Positions 24,585-33,367 of a stretch of DNA of 64,000 bases are shown in pieces. The translations under genes and the position numbers were made by a program. The notes under the pieces were generated by a model, which worked only from the letters and a program-made list of their open reading frames with translations, was not told the DNA's origin and made no database searches. Origin of the DNA: Clostridiales bacterium (GTDB lineage: Bacteria; Bacillota; Clostridia; Christensenellales; Aristaeellaceae); the NCBI GenBank assembly GCA_015056205.1, contig SVGS01000001.1:62001-126000 (forward strand), given 5' to 3'. The stretch's first letter is position 1; each line of letters begins with the position of its first letter.

Positions 24585-26291
24585 GTGGAGAAAAAACTGG
24601 CGCTTCAGATGCGTGGAATCACCAAGCGGTTCGGCTCGGTTCTGGCTAACGACCATGTGGACCTGGAAGTCTATCAGGGAGAGATCCTGGCGATTCTCGG
24701 TGAGAACGGCTGTGGTAAGACAACCCTGATGAACATGATCGCCGGTATTTACTTTCCGGACGAGGGCCAGATCCTGATTGACGGAAAAGAGGTCGTGATC
24801 CGCTCCCCCAAGGACGCATTTGACCACAAGATCGGCATGGTTCACCAGCATTTCAAGCTCGTAGACCTGTTTACAGCCGCGGAAAACGTGGTGCTGGGTA
24901 CGAAAAGCGACGGGAAGTACAACCTGAGGGCGGTCAACGCCGAGGTGAACCAGATCGCGGACCGATACGGCTTCCGCCTGGATCCGGCGAAGAAAATCTA
25001 TGACATGTCCGTATCCGAGAAGCAGACGGTGGAGATCATCAAGGTGCTCTACCGCGGAGCGGATATCCTGATTCTGGACGAACCGACAGCGGTGCTGACG
25101 CCCCAGGAGATTACCCGGCTGTTCGACGTGCTTCGCCGGATGCGGACAGACGGCAAGAGCATTATCATCATCACGCACAAGCTGAACGAAGTGATGGAGG
25201 TCAGCGACCGGGTAGCGATTCTGCGCCGGGGACAACACATTGCCACGGTAAAAACGGCGGAAACGAATGAGTCGGATCTGACCACCATGATGGTCGGGCG
25301 CCGGATTGACCTGAACATTCACCGATCAAAACCCGTAAATGCGGTCCCGCGGCTGATCGTGGAAAAACTGAACCTTTATAATGAGGAAGGAATTCATGTA
25401 CTGAAGGATATCACCTTTACCGCAAACGGCGGGGAGATTCTGGGCATTGCCGGCATCGCGGGCAGCGGGCAGCGGGAACTGCTGGAATCCATCTCGGGCC
25501 TGCAGCCGGTGGCGAGCGGCAAGATTACCTTCAACAATCCGAAGAAGGACCGGCCGGTCAGCTTCTTCCACAAGAGCATGAAACAGGTTCGGGCGCTGGC
25601 GGATCAGGGCGCCTTCCACGACCGGAACATGAACGACGTGAACTTTCGCGGGATGCGAAGTAAGGCCGTCCGGAAAATGGTGAAGGACGGCGACGTACTT
25701 TTCCGCGAGGACGAGGTGATGAACCTGCGGGATAAGGATCCGCTGGAGATCCGGCGGCTGGGCATCCACCTGAGCTTCGTGCCGGAAGACCGGCTTGGCA
25801 TGGGACTGGTCGGCAGCATGAACATTACGGACAATATGATGCTGCGCAGCTACCGGAAGGGGCCGGCCGGTTTTCTGAACAGGAAAAAACCGAAAGCCCA
25901 GGCGGAGCAGATTATCCGGGAGCTGGAGATTGTGACCCCGGGCGTCGGCACGCCGGTGCGCCGGTTATCCGGCGGCAATGTACAGAAAGTGCTGGTCGGC
26001 CGGGAGATCGCCTACATGCCGAAGGTCCTGATGGCGGCCTATCCGGTGCGCGGCCTGGATATCGGGAGCAGCTATACAATCTATAACCTGCTGAACCGGC
26101 AGAAAGAAAACGGCGTAGCCGTGATCTACGTCGGCGAGGACCTGGACGTACTGCTGGAGCTGTGCGACCGGATCATGGTGATGAACGGCGGCGCGGTGAC
26201 GGGCATCGTGGACGCCCGGACGACCACCAAGGAAGAGATCGGCCTGCTGATGGTCAAGACAGATGAACGGAAGGAGGCGGGGGACGCTTGA
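24585..26291 (+). CDS. Nucleoside ABC transporter ATP-binding protein (two fused ATPase domains)
   Basis: This 568-residue NupO-like protein has two ABC ATPase halves. The first has Walker A GENGCGKTT near residue 44, VHQHFKLVD (Q-loop), and Walker B ILILDEPTAVLTP. Its signature is weakened to MSVSEKQ. The second has a degenerate Walker A (GIAGSGQRE), signature LSGGNVQK and AYPVRGLDIG at the Walker B/D-loop. Asymmetric pairs like this are usual in the family. I use GTG 24585, because GCGGAGG lies 7 bp upstream; the open frame extends to 24396 through the hairpin and has no good start. The ATPase powers the two permeases that follow. Confidence 0.93.
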   Translation: MEKKLALQMRGITKRFGSVLANDHVDLEVYQGEILAILGENGCGKTTLMNMIAGIYFPDEGQILIDGKEVVIRSPKDAFDHKIGMVHQHFKLVDLFTAAENVVLGTKSDGKYNLRAVNAEVNQIADRYGFRLDPAKKIYDMSVSEKQTVEIIKVLYRGADILILDEPTAVLTPQEITRLFDVLRRMRTDGKSIIIITHKLNEVMEVSDRVAILRRGQHIATVKTAETNESDLTTMMVGRRIDLNIHRSKPVNAVPRLIVEKLNLYNEEGIHVLKDITFTANGGEILGIAGIAGSGQRELLESISGLQPVASGKITFNNPKKDRPVSFFHKSMKQVRALADQGAFHDRNMNDVNFRGMRSKAVRKMVKDGDVLFREDEVMNLRDKDPLEIRRLGIHLSFVPEDRLGMGLVGSMNITDNMMLRSYRKGPAGFLNRKKPKAQAEQIIRELEIVTPGVGTPVRRLSGGNVQKVLVGREIAYMPKVLMAAYPVRGLDIGSSYTIYNLLNRQKENGVAVIYVGEDLDVLLELCDRIMVMNGGAVTGIVDARTTTKEEIGLLMVKTDERKEAGDA

Positions 26292-27403
26292 GCAAGGCAA
26301 ACGAAAACGGAGTCCGTGAGCCGTTAATTCACCTGAGCAAACGGGATTCGATCCATCCGGGAAAAGCCTGGGCGATCCGCCTGATCGCTGTCGCGCTGGG
26401 GCTTGTGGTCTGCGGTCTGGTCGCATTTCTCCTGATCGAAAGACTGCAGCAGAAACCGGAAAGAATCGGGGACTTTTACTATGCCTTCATCAAAGGTGCC
26501 TTTGGCACATCCCGGAAGTTCTGGAAGTTCCTGAAGAACGTTTCGATCCTGCTGTGCATTTCTCTGGCGCTGACCCCGGCGTTCCGGATGCGGTTCTGGA
26601 ACATCGGCGGCGAAGGGCAGACCCTGATCGGGGTGCTGGCCTGTATCGGTGTGGATTTTTACTGGGGAGACAAGCTGCCGGAACCTCTGCTGCTTGTTCT
26701 GATGTTTCTGGCCGCTCTGACAGCCGGCGCCCTGTGGGGAACGATCCCTGCCATTTGCAAGGCTAAATGGGGCACCAACGAAACGCTGTTTACCCTGATG
26801 ATGAATTATGTGGCAACCTTCCTTGTCTCGTTTTTCCTGATGATCTGGGTCACAAGCGGATCCGGCGTGCTGCCTCAGATGAAAACAGGCAAACTTCCCA
26901 CGCTGGGAGGCAATAACTACTTGCTGATCATCCTGATCGTGCTGGCGCTGACCATCGCGATGTACGTATATCTGAAATATTCAAAGCACGGCTATGAAAT
27001 CAGCGTAGTGGGCGAAAGCGTACGGACGGCGCAGTATGTGGGCATCAACGAGAAAAAGGTGATTATCCGCACCATGATTCTCAGCGGCGCCCTCTGCGGT
27101 CTGGCGGGGTACCTGATCGGCGCCGGACTGGATCTTTCTGTCAGCGCCGATTCCGTAGGCGGACAGGGATTTACCGCCATCATGGTCAGCTGGCTCGGAA
27201 AATTCAATCCGCTGGCGATGATCCTTACCTCCGGGCTGATCCAGGTGCTGAACCAGGGCGCCGCGCAAATCAGCCAGGACTTTGACGTGCCCGGCGCTCT
27301 GCCCAACGTGATTGTGGGTATTATCCTTTTCTTCATTATCGGCAGTGAATTCTTCATCAACTATCAGGTGCACTTCCGTAAAGCAAAGGAGACCGTGAAA
27401 TGA
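26288..27403 (+). CDS. Nucleoside ABC transporter permease 1
   Basis: This NupP-like permease has 371 residues and about eight to nine membrane spans. Family features include RFWNIGGEGQTLIGV near residue 105, TNETLFTLMMNYVA, and the loop SVVGESVRTAQYVGIN that contacts the ATPase. It begins at a TTG that overlaps the ATPase stop (TTGA), with AGGAGG upstream, so translation is coupled. The next permease starts 4 bp inside it. Confidence 0.93.
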   Translation: MSKANENGVREPLIHLSKRDSIHPGKAWAIRLIAVALGLVVCGLVAFLLIERLQQKPERIGDFYYAFIKGAFGTSRKFWKFLKNVSILLCISLALTPAFRMRFWNIGGEGQTLIGVLACIGVDFYWGDKLPEPLLLVLMFLAALTAGALWGTIPAICKAKWGTNETLFTLMMNYVATFLVSFFLMIWVTSGSGVLPQMKTGKLPTLGGNNYLLIILIVLALTIAMYVYLKYSKHGYEISVVGESVRTAQYVGINEKKVIIRTMILSGALCGLAGYLIGAGLDLSVSADSVGGQGFTAIMVSWLGKFNPLAMILTSGLIQVLNQGAAQISQDFDVPGALPNVIVGIILFFIIGSEFFINYQVHFRKAKETVK

Positions 27404-28353
27404 ACATGTGGCTGAATTTTCTGATCGACGCGCTTGCCTTTGGCGCGACATTCATCTACGGCTCCACGGGTGAGATCCTGACAGAGAAAGCGGGTCATCT
27501 GAACCTGGGGATTCCCGGCATCATGTGCATGGGCGGCGCGGGCGGATGCCTGGTGCTGAACGCAATCGGCAAGAGCGGCCTGCCGCCCTTCCTGATCGTG
27601 ATTCTGGGAATTCTGGGCGCACTGGTCTTTTCCATGCTTTGCGGCCTGATCTACTCTTTCCTGACAGTCAGCCTGCGCGCGAACCAGAATGTGACCGGTC
27701 TGGCCCTGACGACCTTCGGTGTGGGCCTGATGAAGGTTCTCATGATCAAGCTGGACGCGACGATCTACCTGGTCGGCCCGAAGCAGATGTACCGCTGGCC
27801 GTTTGCCGGACGACAGGACAGTCTTCAGGCGCTTGGCGTGCTGTTTTTCATGGCTGTTCTGATCGCTTTGGCGGCCGGATGGGTACTGACCCGGACCCGG
27901 ATCGGCCTGAATCTGCGCGCGGTCGGTGAAAACCCTGCGACCGCGGATGCCGTCGGCATCAATGTGACCCGCTACAAGTACGCGGCTACCTGCATCGGAA
28001 GCGGTATCGCCGGCCTGGGCGGCTTCTACTATATCATCGACTACATGGCTTCCCAGGAGGCGTATCTGAGCGTGGAAGCGCTGGGGTGGCTGAGCATCGC
28101 GCTGGTTATTTTTGCCCTGTGGCGGCCGCCGCTGACCATTATCGGTTCCACCCTGTTCGGACTTCTGTTCTCCTGCGCCAGCTTTATCACCAATATACCC
28201 GGCATTACCGTAACCATGGCGATGAAACCTCTTCTGCAAATGCTGCCGTATGTGGTGACGATTATCGTACTGGTGATCTCCAGCATCCGGAACAAACGGG
28301 AAAATCAGCCGCCCGCCAGCCTTGGACTGAGCTATTTCCGGGAGGAAAGATAA
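27400..28353 (+). CDS. Nucleoside ABC transporter permease 2
   Basis: This NupQ-like permease of 317 residues is the smaller partner of the preceding protein. Features: STGEILTEKAGHLNLGIPGIM near residue 25, ANQNVTGLALTTFG, and the coupling loop RAVGENPATADAVGIN. It completes a BMP-type purine nucleoside importer (binding protein, double ATPase, two permeases) downstream of xpt. It ends 8 bp before a small peptidoglycan-binding protein gene. Confidence 0.93.
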   Translation: MNMWLNFLIDALAFGATFIYGSTGEILTEKAGHLNLGIPGIMCMGGAGGCLVLNAIGKSGLPPFLIVILGILGALVFSMLCGLIYSFLTVSLRANQNVTGLALTTFGVGLMKVLMIKLDATIYLVGPKQMYRWPFAGRQDSLQALGVLFFMAVLIALAAGWVLTRTRIGLNLRAVGENPATADAVGINVTRYKYAATCIGSGIAGLGGFYYIIDYMASQEAYLSVEALGWLSIALVIFALWRPPLTIIGSTLFGLLFSCASFITNIPGITVTMAMKPLLQMLPYVVTIIVLVISSIRNKRENQPPASLGLSYFREER

Positions 28354-28361
28354 AAGCCGAC

Positions 28362-28829
28362 ATGAAGAAAAAGAATCCGAGGCTCCTTGCCGGAATCGGC
28401 ATACTGGCTGTTCTGATCCTGCTGGGAAGCATTCTCATCAGCCAGATGATTCCAACCATCCGGGAAACCCGTCGGGAGATGAGCCTGACGCCGACGCCGC
28501 TGCCTCCGGTTCCCGGAAATGTGATGGCGCTGACTCCGGACCCTGCGGCTCCAACCGCCGAGCCGGTACTCCGTAACGGCGCCAGAGGCCAGGATGTGAA
28601 GGACCTGCAAAGCCGGCTGGCCGTGCTGGGCTATTATGATCCGGCACAGGTGGACGGAGCTTTCGGGGCCGGAACCCGGGACGCGGTCATCGCTTTTCAG
28701 AAAGCCAACGGACTGGATGCGGACGGGATTGCAGGCACAGAGACAAAGCAGATTCTGTTTTCTGCTCAGGCCGTTCCGTTTACGGGGGCTGCACAGGACA
28801 AAGATGAAAACGGGGGAGAATCAAGATGA
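28362..28829 (+). CDS. Membrane-anchored peptidoglycan-binding protein (PG_binding_1)
   Basis: The 155-residue protein has an N-terminal membrane helix (LLAGIGILAVLILLGSILI). A Pro/Thr-rich linker follows, then one PG_binding_1 domain with LRNGARGQDVKDLQSRLAVLGYY, VDGAFGAGTRDAVIAFQKANGLDADGIAG and a short tail. Such domains bind cell wall and normally accompany a hydrolase; no enzyme domain is present. It lies between a nucleoside and a carbohydrate transporter and overlaps the ATPase gene of the second by 4 bp. It may fasten a transporter to the wall, but that is inference. ATG 28362 is used; the ribosome site is about 14 bp away, so spacing is loose. Confidence 0.82.
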   Translation: MKKKNPRLLAGIGILAVLILLGSILISQMIPTIRETRREMSLTPTPLPPVPGNVMALTPDPAAPTAEPVLRNGARGQDVKDLQSRLAVLGYYDPAQVDGAFGAGTRDAVIAFQKANGLDADGIAGTETKQILFSAQAVPFTGAAQDKDENGGESR

Positions 28830-29914
28830 AAGTCGTTCTGGATCACCTGACTAAAAGATTTCCCGCACGCAGCAAAAAAGATCATGACGTGATTGCGGTC
28901 AATGACTTTAACTTTGAAATTCCGGACGGAAAGCTGATCGGTCTTCTCGGTCCCAGCGGCTGCGGAAAAAGCACGACTTTAAATCTGATCAGCGGGCTTG
29001 AAAAGCCGACCGAAGGGAGAATCTTCTTCGGAGATGAAGACGTAACCGCCCTGCCGCCGGAAGAAAGAGGCGTCGGCCTTGTATTCCAGAACTATGCGCT
29101 GTATCCGCATCTGACGGTTGAGCAGAATATCATCTTTCCGCTTCAGAACCTGAAAGGGGAGCATAAGATGACCCGGGAGGCCATGCACAGCAAGGCGATG
29201 GAAGTGGCCAGGCTTGTGCAGATTGATCAGCTGATGGAACGAAAGCCGAAGGAGCTTTCCGGCGGACAGCAGCAGCGGGTGGCGATTGCCCGGGCACTTG
29301 TGAAGATTCCGCGGGTTCTTCTGCTGGATGAGCCGCTGAGCAATCTGGACGCACGGCTGCGCCTGCTGACCCGTGAGGAGCTTCGCCGCATTCAGCGGGA
29401 GACGGGCGTTACAACGATTTTTGTTACGCATGACCAGGAAGAAGCCATGAGCATCAGCGATCAGATCGTGGTCATGAAAGACGGAATTCTGCAGCAGATC
29501 GGAAAACCGCAGCAGGTTTACGATGATCCGGTCAATCTTTTTGTCGCGCAGTTTCTGGGCACCCCTCAGATCAATGTGTTTGAGGGTGTGATCCGGGCAG
29601 GGAAGGTGTGGATCGGAGAGGAAGCTGTCCTGGACGCGGAAGGCAAACGGGACGGGGAAGCCTGGGTGGCCATCCGTCCGGAGGGATTTCTTCCCGATCC
29701 GGAAGGCGTTTTTACCTGCCGTATGGAACGGGTGGAAGTTATGGGCCGGGATATCAGCATCGTGTCGACGCATGAAAAGATGACGGGCCGGAATATCCGG
29801 AGCATTATCAGCGCGGAATATATGTCAAAGGATTCGGCCGGAAGCATCCGTTTCAATCTGAAAAAGAATAAGGTCCATCTGTTTGACCGGAAAAGCGAGG
29901 CGCGGATAGGATGA
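28826..29914 (+). CDS. Carbohydrate ABC transporter ATP-binding protein (UgpC/MsmK type)
   Basis: The 362-residue ATPase of the MalK/UgpC group has Walker A GPSGCGKST near residue 40, VFQNYALYPHLTV (Q-loop), signature LSGGQQQRVAIARAL, and Walker B LLLDEPLSNLDARL. An H-loop in VTHDQEEAM and a C-terminal TOBE-like beta region follow. Its gene starts 4 bp inside the peptidoglycan-binding gene and ends 4 bp inside the first permease gene. ATPases of this type often serve more than one sugar importer, so a wider role is possible. Confidence 0.93.
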   Translation: MKVVLDHLTKRFPARSKKDHDVIAVNDFNFEIPDGKLIGLLGPSGCGKSTTLNLISGLEKPTEGRIFFGDEDVTALPPEERGVGLVFQNYALYPHLTVEQNIIFPLQNLKGEHKMTREAMHSKAMEVARLVQIDQLMERKPKELSGGQQQRVAIARALVKIPRVLLLDEPLSNLDARLRLLTREELRRIQRETGVTTIFVTHDQEEAMSISDQIVVMKDGILQQIGKPQQVYDDPVNLFVAQFLGTPQINVFEGVIRAGKVWIGEEAVLDAEGKRDGEAWVAIRPEGFLPDPEGVFTCRMERVEVMGRDISIVSTHEKMTGRNIRSIISAEYMSKDSAGSIRFNLKKNKVHLFDRKSEARIG

Positions 29915-30801
29915 AAAAAGATCTGAAGGCCTGGCTTTATCTGCTGCCGGCCATTCTGTTTCTCGGCGTTTTCATGGTTTATCCGCTGATCGATGTATGC
30001 GTTTACAGCCTGGAAGAAAACTATAATTTTGCCCGTCAGAGCTTTACCGGGATCGGGCTGGGAAATTTTCACCATGTTCTGAGCGATCCGTTTTTTGTGC
30101 AGGCGCTGAAAAACACTTTTCTGATCGTGATCATCACCGTGCCGCTCAGCACGGGACTGAGCCTGCTGATCGCTCTCGGCCTCAGCTCCATCAAACCGCT
30201 GAAAAATCTGTACCAGACCGTTTTCTTTCTTCCGTATGTGACCAATACCCTCGCCGTCGGTCTTGTTTTTATGATTCTTTTCAAAAACACGGAATACTCT
30301 CAGGCGATGGTTAACCTTCTGATCACACGGCTCGGCGGTACCGGAGTCGATTTTATTGAAGGCCCTTACTGGGCGAAAATGTTCGTAATGTGCTTTTACA
30401 CCATCTGGGTGGTGATGCCGTTCAAGATCCTGATTCTGACGAGCGCGCTGGCCAGCGTCAACCAGGATTACTATAAAGCCGCCCGGGTGGACGGCGCTTC
30501 CAGCGGAAGGATATTCTGGAAGATCACGCTGCCGATGATCAGCCCGACGGTGTTTTATCTGATTATTACCGGTTTTATCGGGGCGTTCAAGGCCTACAGC
30601 GATGAGGTCGCCCTTTTCGGAACCAATCTGAATGCCGCGGGGATGAATACGATCGTGGGATATGTCTACGACATGCTTTACGGAGACAGCGGCGGATTTC
30701 CCGGATATGCCGCCGCCGCGGCGCTGATTCTGTTCGCGATTGTGTTCACCATTACCTATATCAATCTGACCATGAGCAGAAACAAGGTTCAGTACATGTA
30801 A
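29911..30801 (+). CDS. Carbohydrate ABC transporter permease (MalF/UgpA type)
   Basis: The 296-residue permease has six expected membrane spans: the first at about residues 7-27, others through to YINLTMSRNK at the end. The cytoplasmic EAA loop reads YYKAARVDGASSGRIFWKITLPMISPT, where the ATPase docks. It pairs with the MalG-type protein encoded next. The substrate is unknown but is likely a glycerol phosphate or an oligosaccharide from the family context. Confidence 0.93.
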   Translation: MKKDLKAWLYLLPAILFLGVFMVYPLIDVCVYSLEENYNFARQSFTGIGLGNFHHVLSDPFFVQALKNTFLIVIITVPLSTGLSLLIALGLSSIKPLKNLYQTVFFLPYVTNTLAVGLVFMILFKNTEYSQAMVNLLITRLGGTGVDFIEGPYWAKMFVMCFYTIWVVMPFKILILTSALASVNQDYYKAARVDGASSGRIFWKITLPMISPTVFYLIITGFIGAFKAYSDEVALFGTNLNAAGMNTIVGYVYDMLYGDSGGFPGYAAAAALILFAIVFTITYINLTMSRNKVQYM

Positions 30802-30824
30802 CAGGAAAGGGACAGGAGATCAAT

Positions 30825-31670
30825 ATGGAAATGAGCAAAAAAGGCAGCCGCCTGTCCAAAGGGCTGATATATTTTCTGCTGACCGTATGGGCTGTGGTGG
30901 TTTTATTCCCCTTCTACTGGATGATTCTGACAAGTCTGAAAGATTTCCGCGTTTATAACACGGAATATATTCCACGCTTTTTCACAGCGAATCCGACTTT
31001 GCAGAATTATTCGGATGCCTTTACCAGCGTTCCGCTGGGACGGTATCTGCTGAACACCGTGATTTTTACAGTCGCGACGACAGGTCTGATGATGGTCGTC
31101 ATCGTGCCGGCCGCCTTCGCGTTCGCGAGGCTGGAGTTCAGGGGAAGAAATCTTGTATTTGCCCTGTTCCTCAGTCTGATGATGATTCCGGCGGAGCTCG
31201 TGATTATCACGAACTATGTCACGATTGTGAACTGGAATATGCGCAATACCTATCTCGGGATGATTCTGCCGTCCGTGACCAGCATTTTCTATATCTATCT
31301 GCTGAAGGAAAATTTTGAGGCGATTCCGGATGAGCTGTACAGTGCCGCCAAAGTGGACGGAACCAGCGATCTGAAATACCTGATGAAGGTGATGGTGCCC
31401 ATCAGCCAGCCCACGATCGTTACCATCATTATTCTGAAGGTCATTGAATGCTGGAACAGCTATGTGTGGCCAAGGCTGATTACCTATGATCCGAACTACT
31501 TCCTGGTTTCCAACGGAATTCAGGAGATCCGGGAAAACGGTTTCGGAAAGGAAAATATCCCGGCGATGATGGCCGCGGTTGTGGTCATCAGTATCCCGCT
31601 GATCGTACTGTTCCTGTTCTTCCGGAAAAAGATTATGGCCGGCGTCTCGAGGGGAGGGACCAAAGGATGA
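30825..31670 (+). CDS. Carbohydrate ABC transporter permease (MalG/UgpE type)
   Basis: This 281-residue partner permease has FPFYWMILTSLKD near residue 28 and a NTVIFTV span. The EAA loop is ELYSAAKVDGTSDLKYLMKVMVPISQPT, with about six spans in total. GACAGGAGATCAAT lies before ATG 30825. It overlaps the binding-protein gene that follows by 4 bp. The gene order (ATPase, two permeases, binding protein last) is less common than binding protein first. Confidence 0.93.
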   Translation: MEMSKKGSRLSKGLIYFLLTVWAVVVLFPFYWMILTSLKDFRVYNTEYIPRFFTANPTLQNYSDAFTSVPLGRYLLNTVIFTVATTGLMMVVIVPAAFAFARLEFRGRNLVFALFLSLMMIPAELVIITNYVTIVNWNMRNTYLGMILPSVTSIFYIYLLKENFEAIPDELYSAAKVDGTSDLKYLMKVMVPISQPTIVTIIILKVIECWNSYVWPRLITYDPNYFLVSNGIQEIRENGFGKENIPAMMAAVVVISIPLIVLFLFFRKKIMAGVSRGGTKG

Positions 31671-33274
31671 AAAAAGGGAAGAGAACCGCTCTTCTGCTGC
31701 TCCTGATCCTGATGATGCCACTGCTCAGCGCCTGCCACGGCAGCCAGACCCGCGGGAGCCTGAAGCTTCCGGAGCAGTTTGACGGGAGCAAACCGATTCA
31801 CCTGGTTTTCTGGGCGAAGAACGACACCAACAAGGTTCAGACAGCCGTATACCGTCAGGCGATCGATGACTTTCAGGCGATGTATCCGAATGTGACCATC
31901 GATCTGAGACTGTACGCGGATTACAGCCGGATTTATCAGGATGTCATTACGAATATCAGCACGAATACCACGCCCAATATCTGCATTACGTATCCGGATC
32001 ATATCGCCACTTATCTGACCGGGAGCAATGTGGTACTGCCGCTGGATGAGCTGATTGCGGACGGGAAATTCGGGCTTGGCGGCAGTGAAATCCGTTATGA
32101 TTCTCCGAAGCCGGAGGAGATGGTGCCGGAATTCATGGAAGAATGCCGGATTAACGGAATCACCTATGCGCTGCCCTATATGCGCAGTACGGAAGCGCTG
32201 TATATCAATCAGGATTTTGTGGAAAAACTAGGGTACCAGGTTCCGGATGTTCTGACCTGGGATTTCGTCTGGGAAGTCAGCGAGAAGGCCATGGAGAAAA
32301 ATGAGGACGGCACCTTTAAGCTGAACGGGCAAAAAGTCATGATTCCCTTTATCTATAAGAGCACGGATAACATGATGATCAGCATGCTGAAGCAGCTGAA
32401 CGCCCCCTACTGCACCGAGCAGGGAGAGGTGCTGATCTTCAACGATACGACCAGAAGCCTGCTGGAGACCATTTATCAGCACGCAAAGACCCGGGCTTTT
32501 TCAACCTTCGCCATCAGCAGCTATCCCGGGAATTTTCTGAATGCCGGACAATGCGTATTCGCGCTGGATTCCACGGCCGGAGCCACCTGGATGGGCAGCG
32601 ACGCTCCCATGATGGATATTCACGAGGAGCAGGTTGTTCCCTTTCAGACAGCCGTACGGCCTATTCCGCAGTTTCAGCCGGAAAACCCGGTCATGATCAG
32701 CCAGGGGCCGAGCGTCTGCGTCTTTTCGAAAGAGGACGATCAGGAAGTGCTCGCCAGCTGGCTTTTTGCCCAGTATCTGGTCAGCGACAAGGTGCAGCTG
32801 AGCTATGCCGAAACGGAAGGCTATCTGCCGGTCACACTGAAGGCGCAGAACAGCGAAGCCTATCGGGAATATGTCTCCCGCAGAGGGGAAGACAATCAAG
32901 ACCATTATGCCGTCAAGATTGAAGCCAGTGAGCTGCTGCGTGCCTATACGTCCCATACTTTTACAACGCCGGTTTTTAACGGAAGCGCGAGCCTGCGTTC
33001 CGCGGCCGGACAACTGGTGGAGAACGTGACCCGCAGCGCGCGGCGGAAGGAAGCGCTCAGCGACGCGTATTTCGACAAATTATACAGTGAAGTGAGCAGC
33101 CTTTACCGGCTGGATCAGATCGGCATCAATGCGCAGAAGGAGGCGTCCGGCTCTTCCCAGGAGCTTCCTGCGGAATCCTGGGCGCTGCTGATCGCCATTC
33201 CGGTCATCTGGGTCCTGATCGCAGGGTTTAAAGTTTACCGGCTGCGAAAAGAACGGCAAAAAATCAGAAAATAA
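31667..33274 (+). CDS. Carbohydrate-binding lipoprotein with a C-terminal membrane helix
   Basis: The 535-residue solute-binding protein has a lipobox (LLSAC near residue 19), so it is a lipoprotein. The body is the large family-1 extracellular binding fold, with PIHLVFWAKNDTNKVQ near the start, then YADYSRIYQDVIT and PYMRSTEALYINQDF. Unusually, the C-terminus carries a hydrophobic helix (LLIAIPVIWVLIAGFKVY) and a basic tail ending KIRK, so the protein would be anchored at both ends. Typical relatives end after the globular domain, around 430-450 residues. It is the last gene of the importer; no terminator follows closely. Confidence 0.88.
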   Translation: MKKGKRTALLLLLILMMPLLSACHGSQTRGSLKLPEQFDGSKPIHLVFWAKNDTNKVQTAVYRQAIDDFQAMYPNVTIDLRLYADYSRIYQDVITNISTNTTPNICITYPDHIATYLTGSNVVLPLDELIADGKFGLGGSEIRYDSPKPEEMVPEFMEECRINGITYALPYMRSTEALYINQDFVEKLGYQVPDVLTWDFVWEVSEKAMEKNEDGTFKLNGQKVMIPFIYKSTDNMMISMLKQLNAPYCTEQGEVLIFNDTTRSLLETIYQHAKTRAFSTFAISSYPGNFLNAGQCVFALDSTAGATWMGSDAPMMDIHEEQVVPFQTAVRPIPQFQPENPVMISQGPSVCVFSKEDDQEVLASWLFAQYLVSDKVQLSYAETEGYLPVTLKAQNSEAYREYVSRRGEDNQDHYAVKIEASELLRAYTSHTFTTPVFNGSASLRSAAGQLVENVTRSARRKEALSDAYFDKLYSEVSSLYRLDQIGINAQKEASGSSQELPAESWALLIAIPVIWVLIAGFKVYRLRKERQKIRK

Positions 33275-33284
33275 AAGGAATCCG

Positions 33285-33313
33285 TTGAGTTTTTTCGCCG
33301 TTTGATGTATGAT
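33285..33313 (+). promoter_or_regulatory. Promoter of the secreted OB-fold protein gene
   Basis: TTGAGT (33285-33290) and TATGAT (33308-33313) are separated by 17 bp. A short stem, AAGCGGG with CCCGCTT (33326-33344), lies in the leader just before AAAGGAG. Confidence 0.6.
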
Positions 33314-33367
33314 GAACACCGCAGGAAGCGGGGGAATCCCGCTTAACCGGAAAGGAGAAGGGTATCT

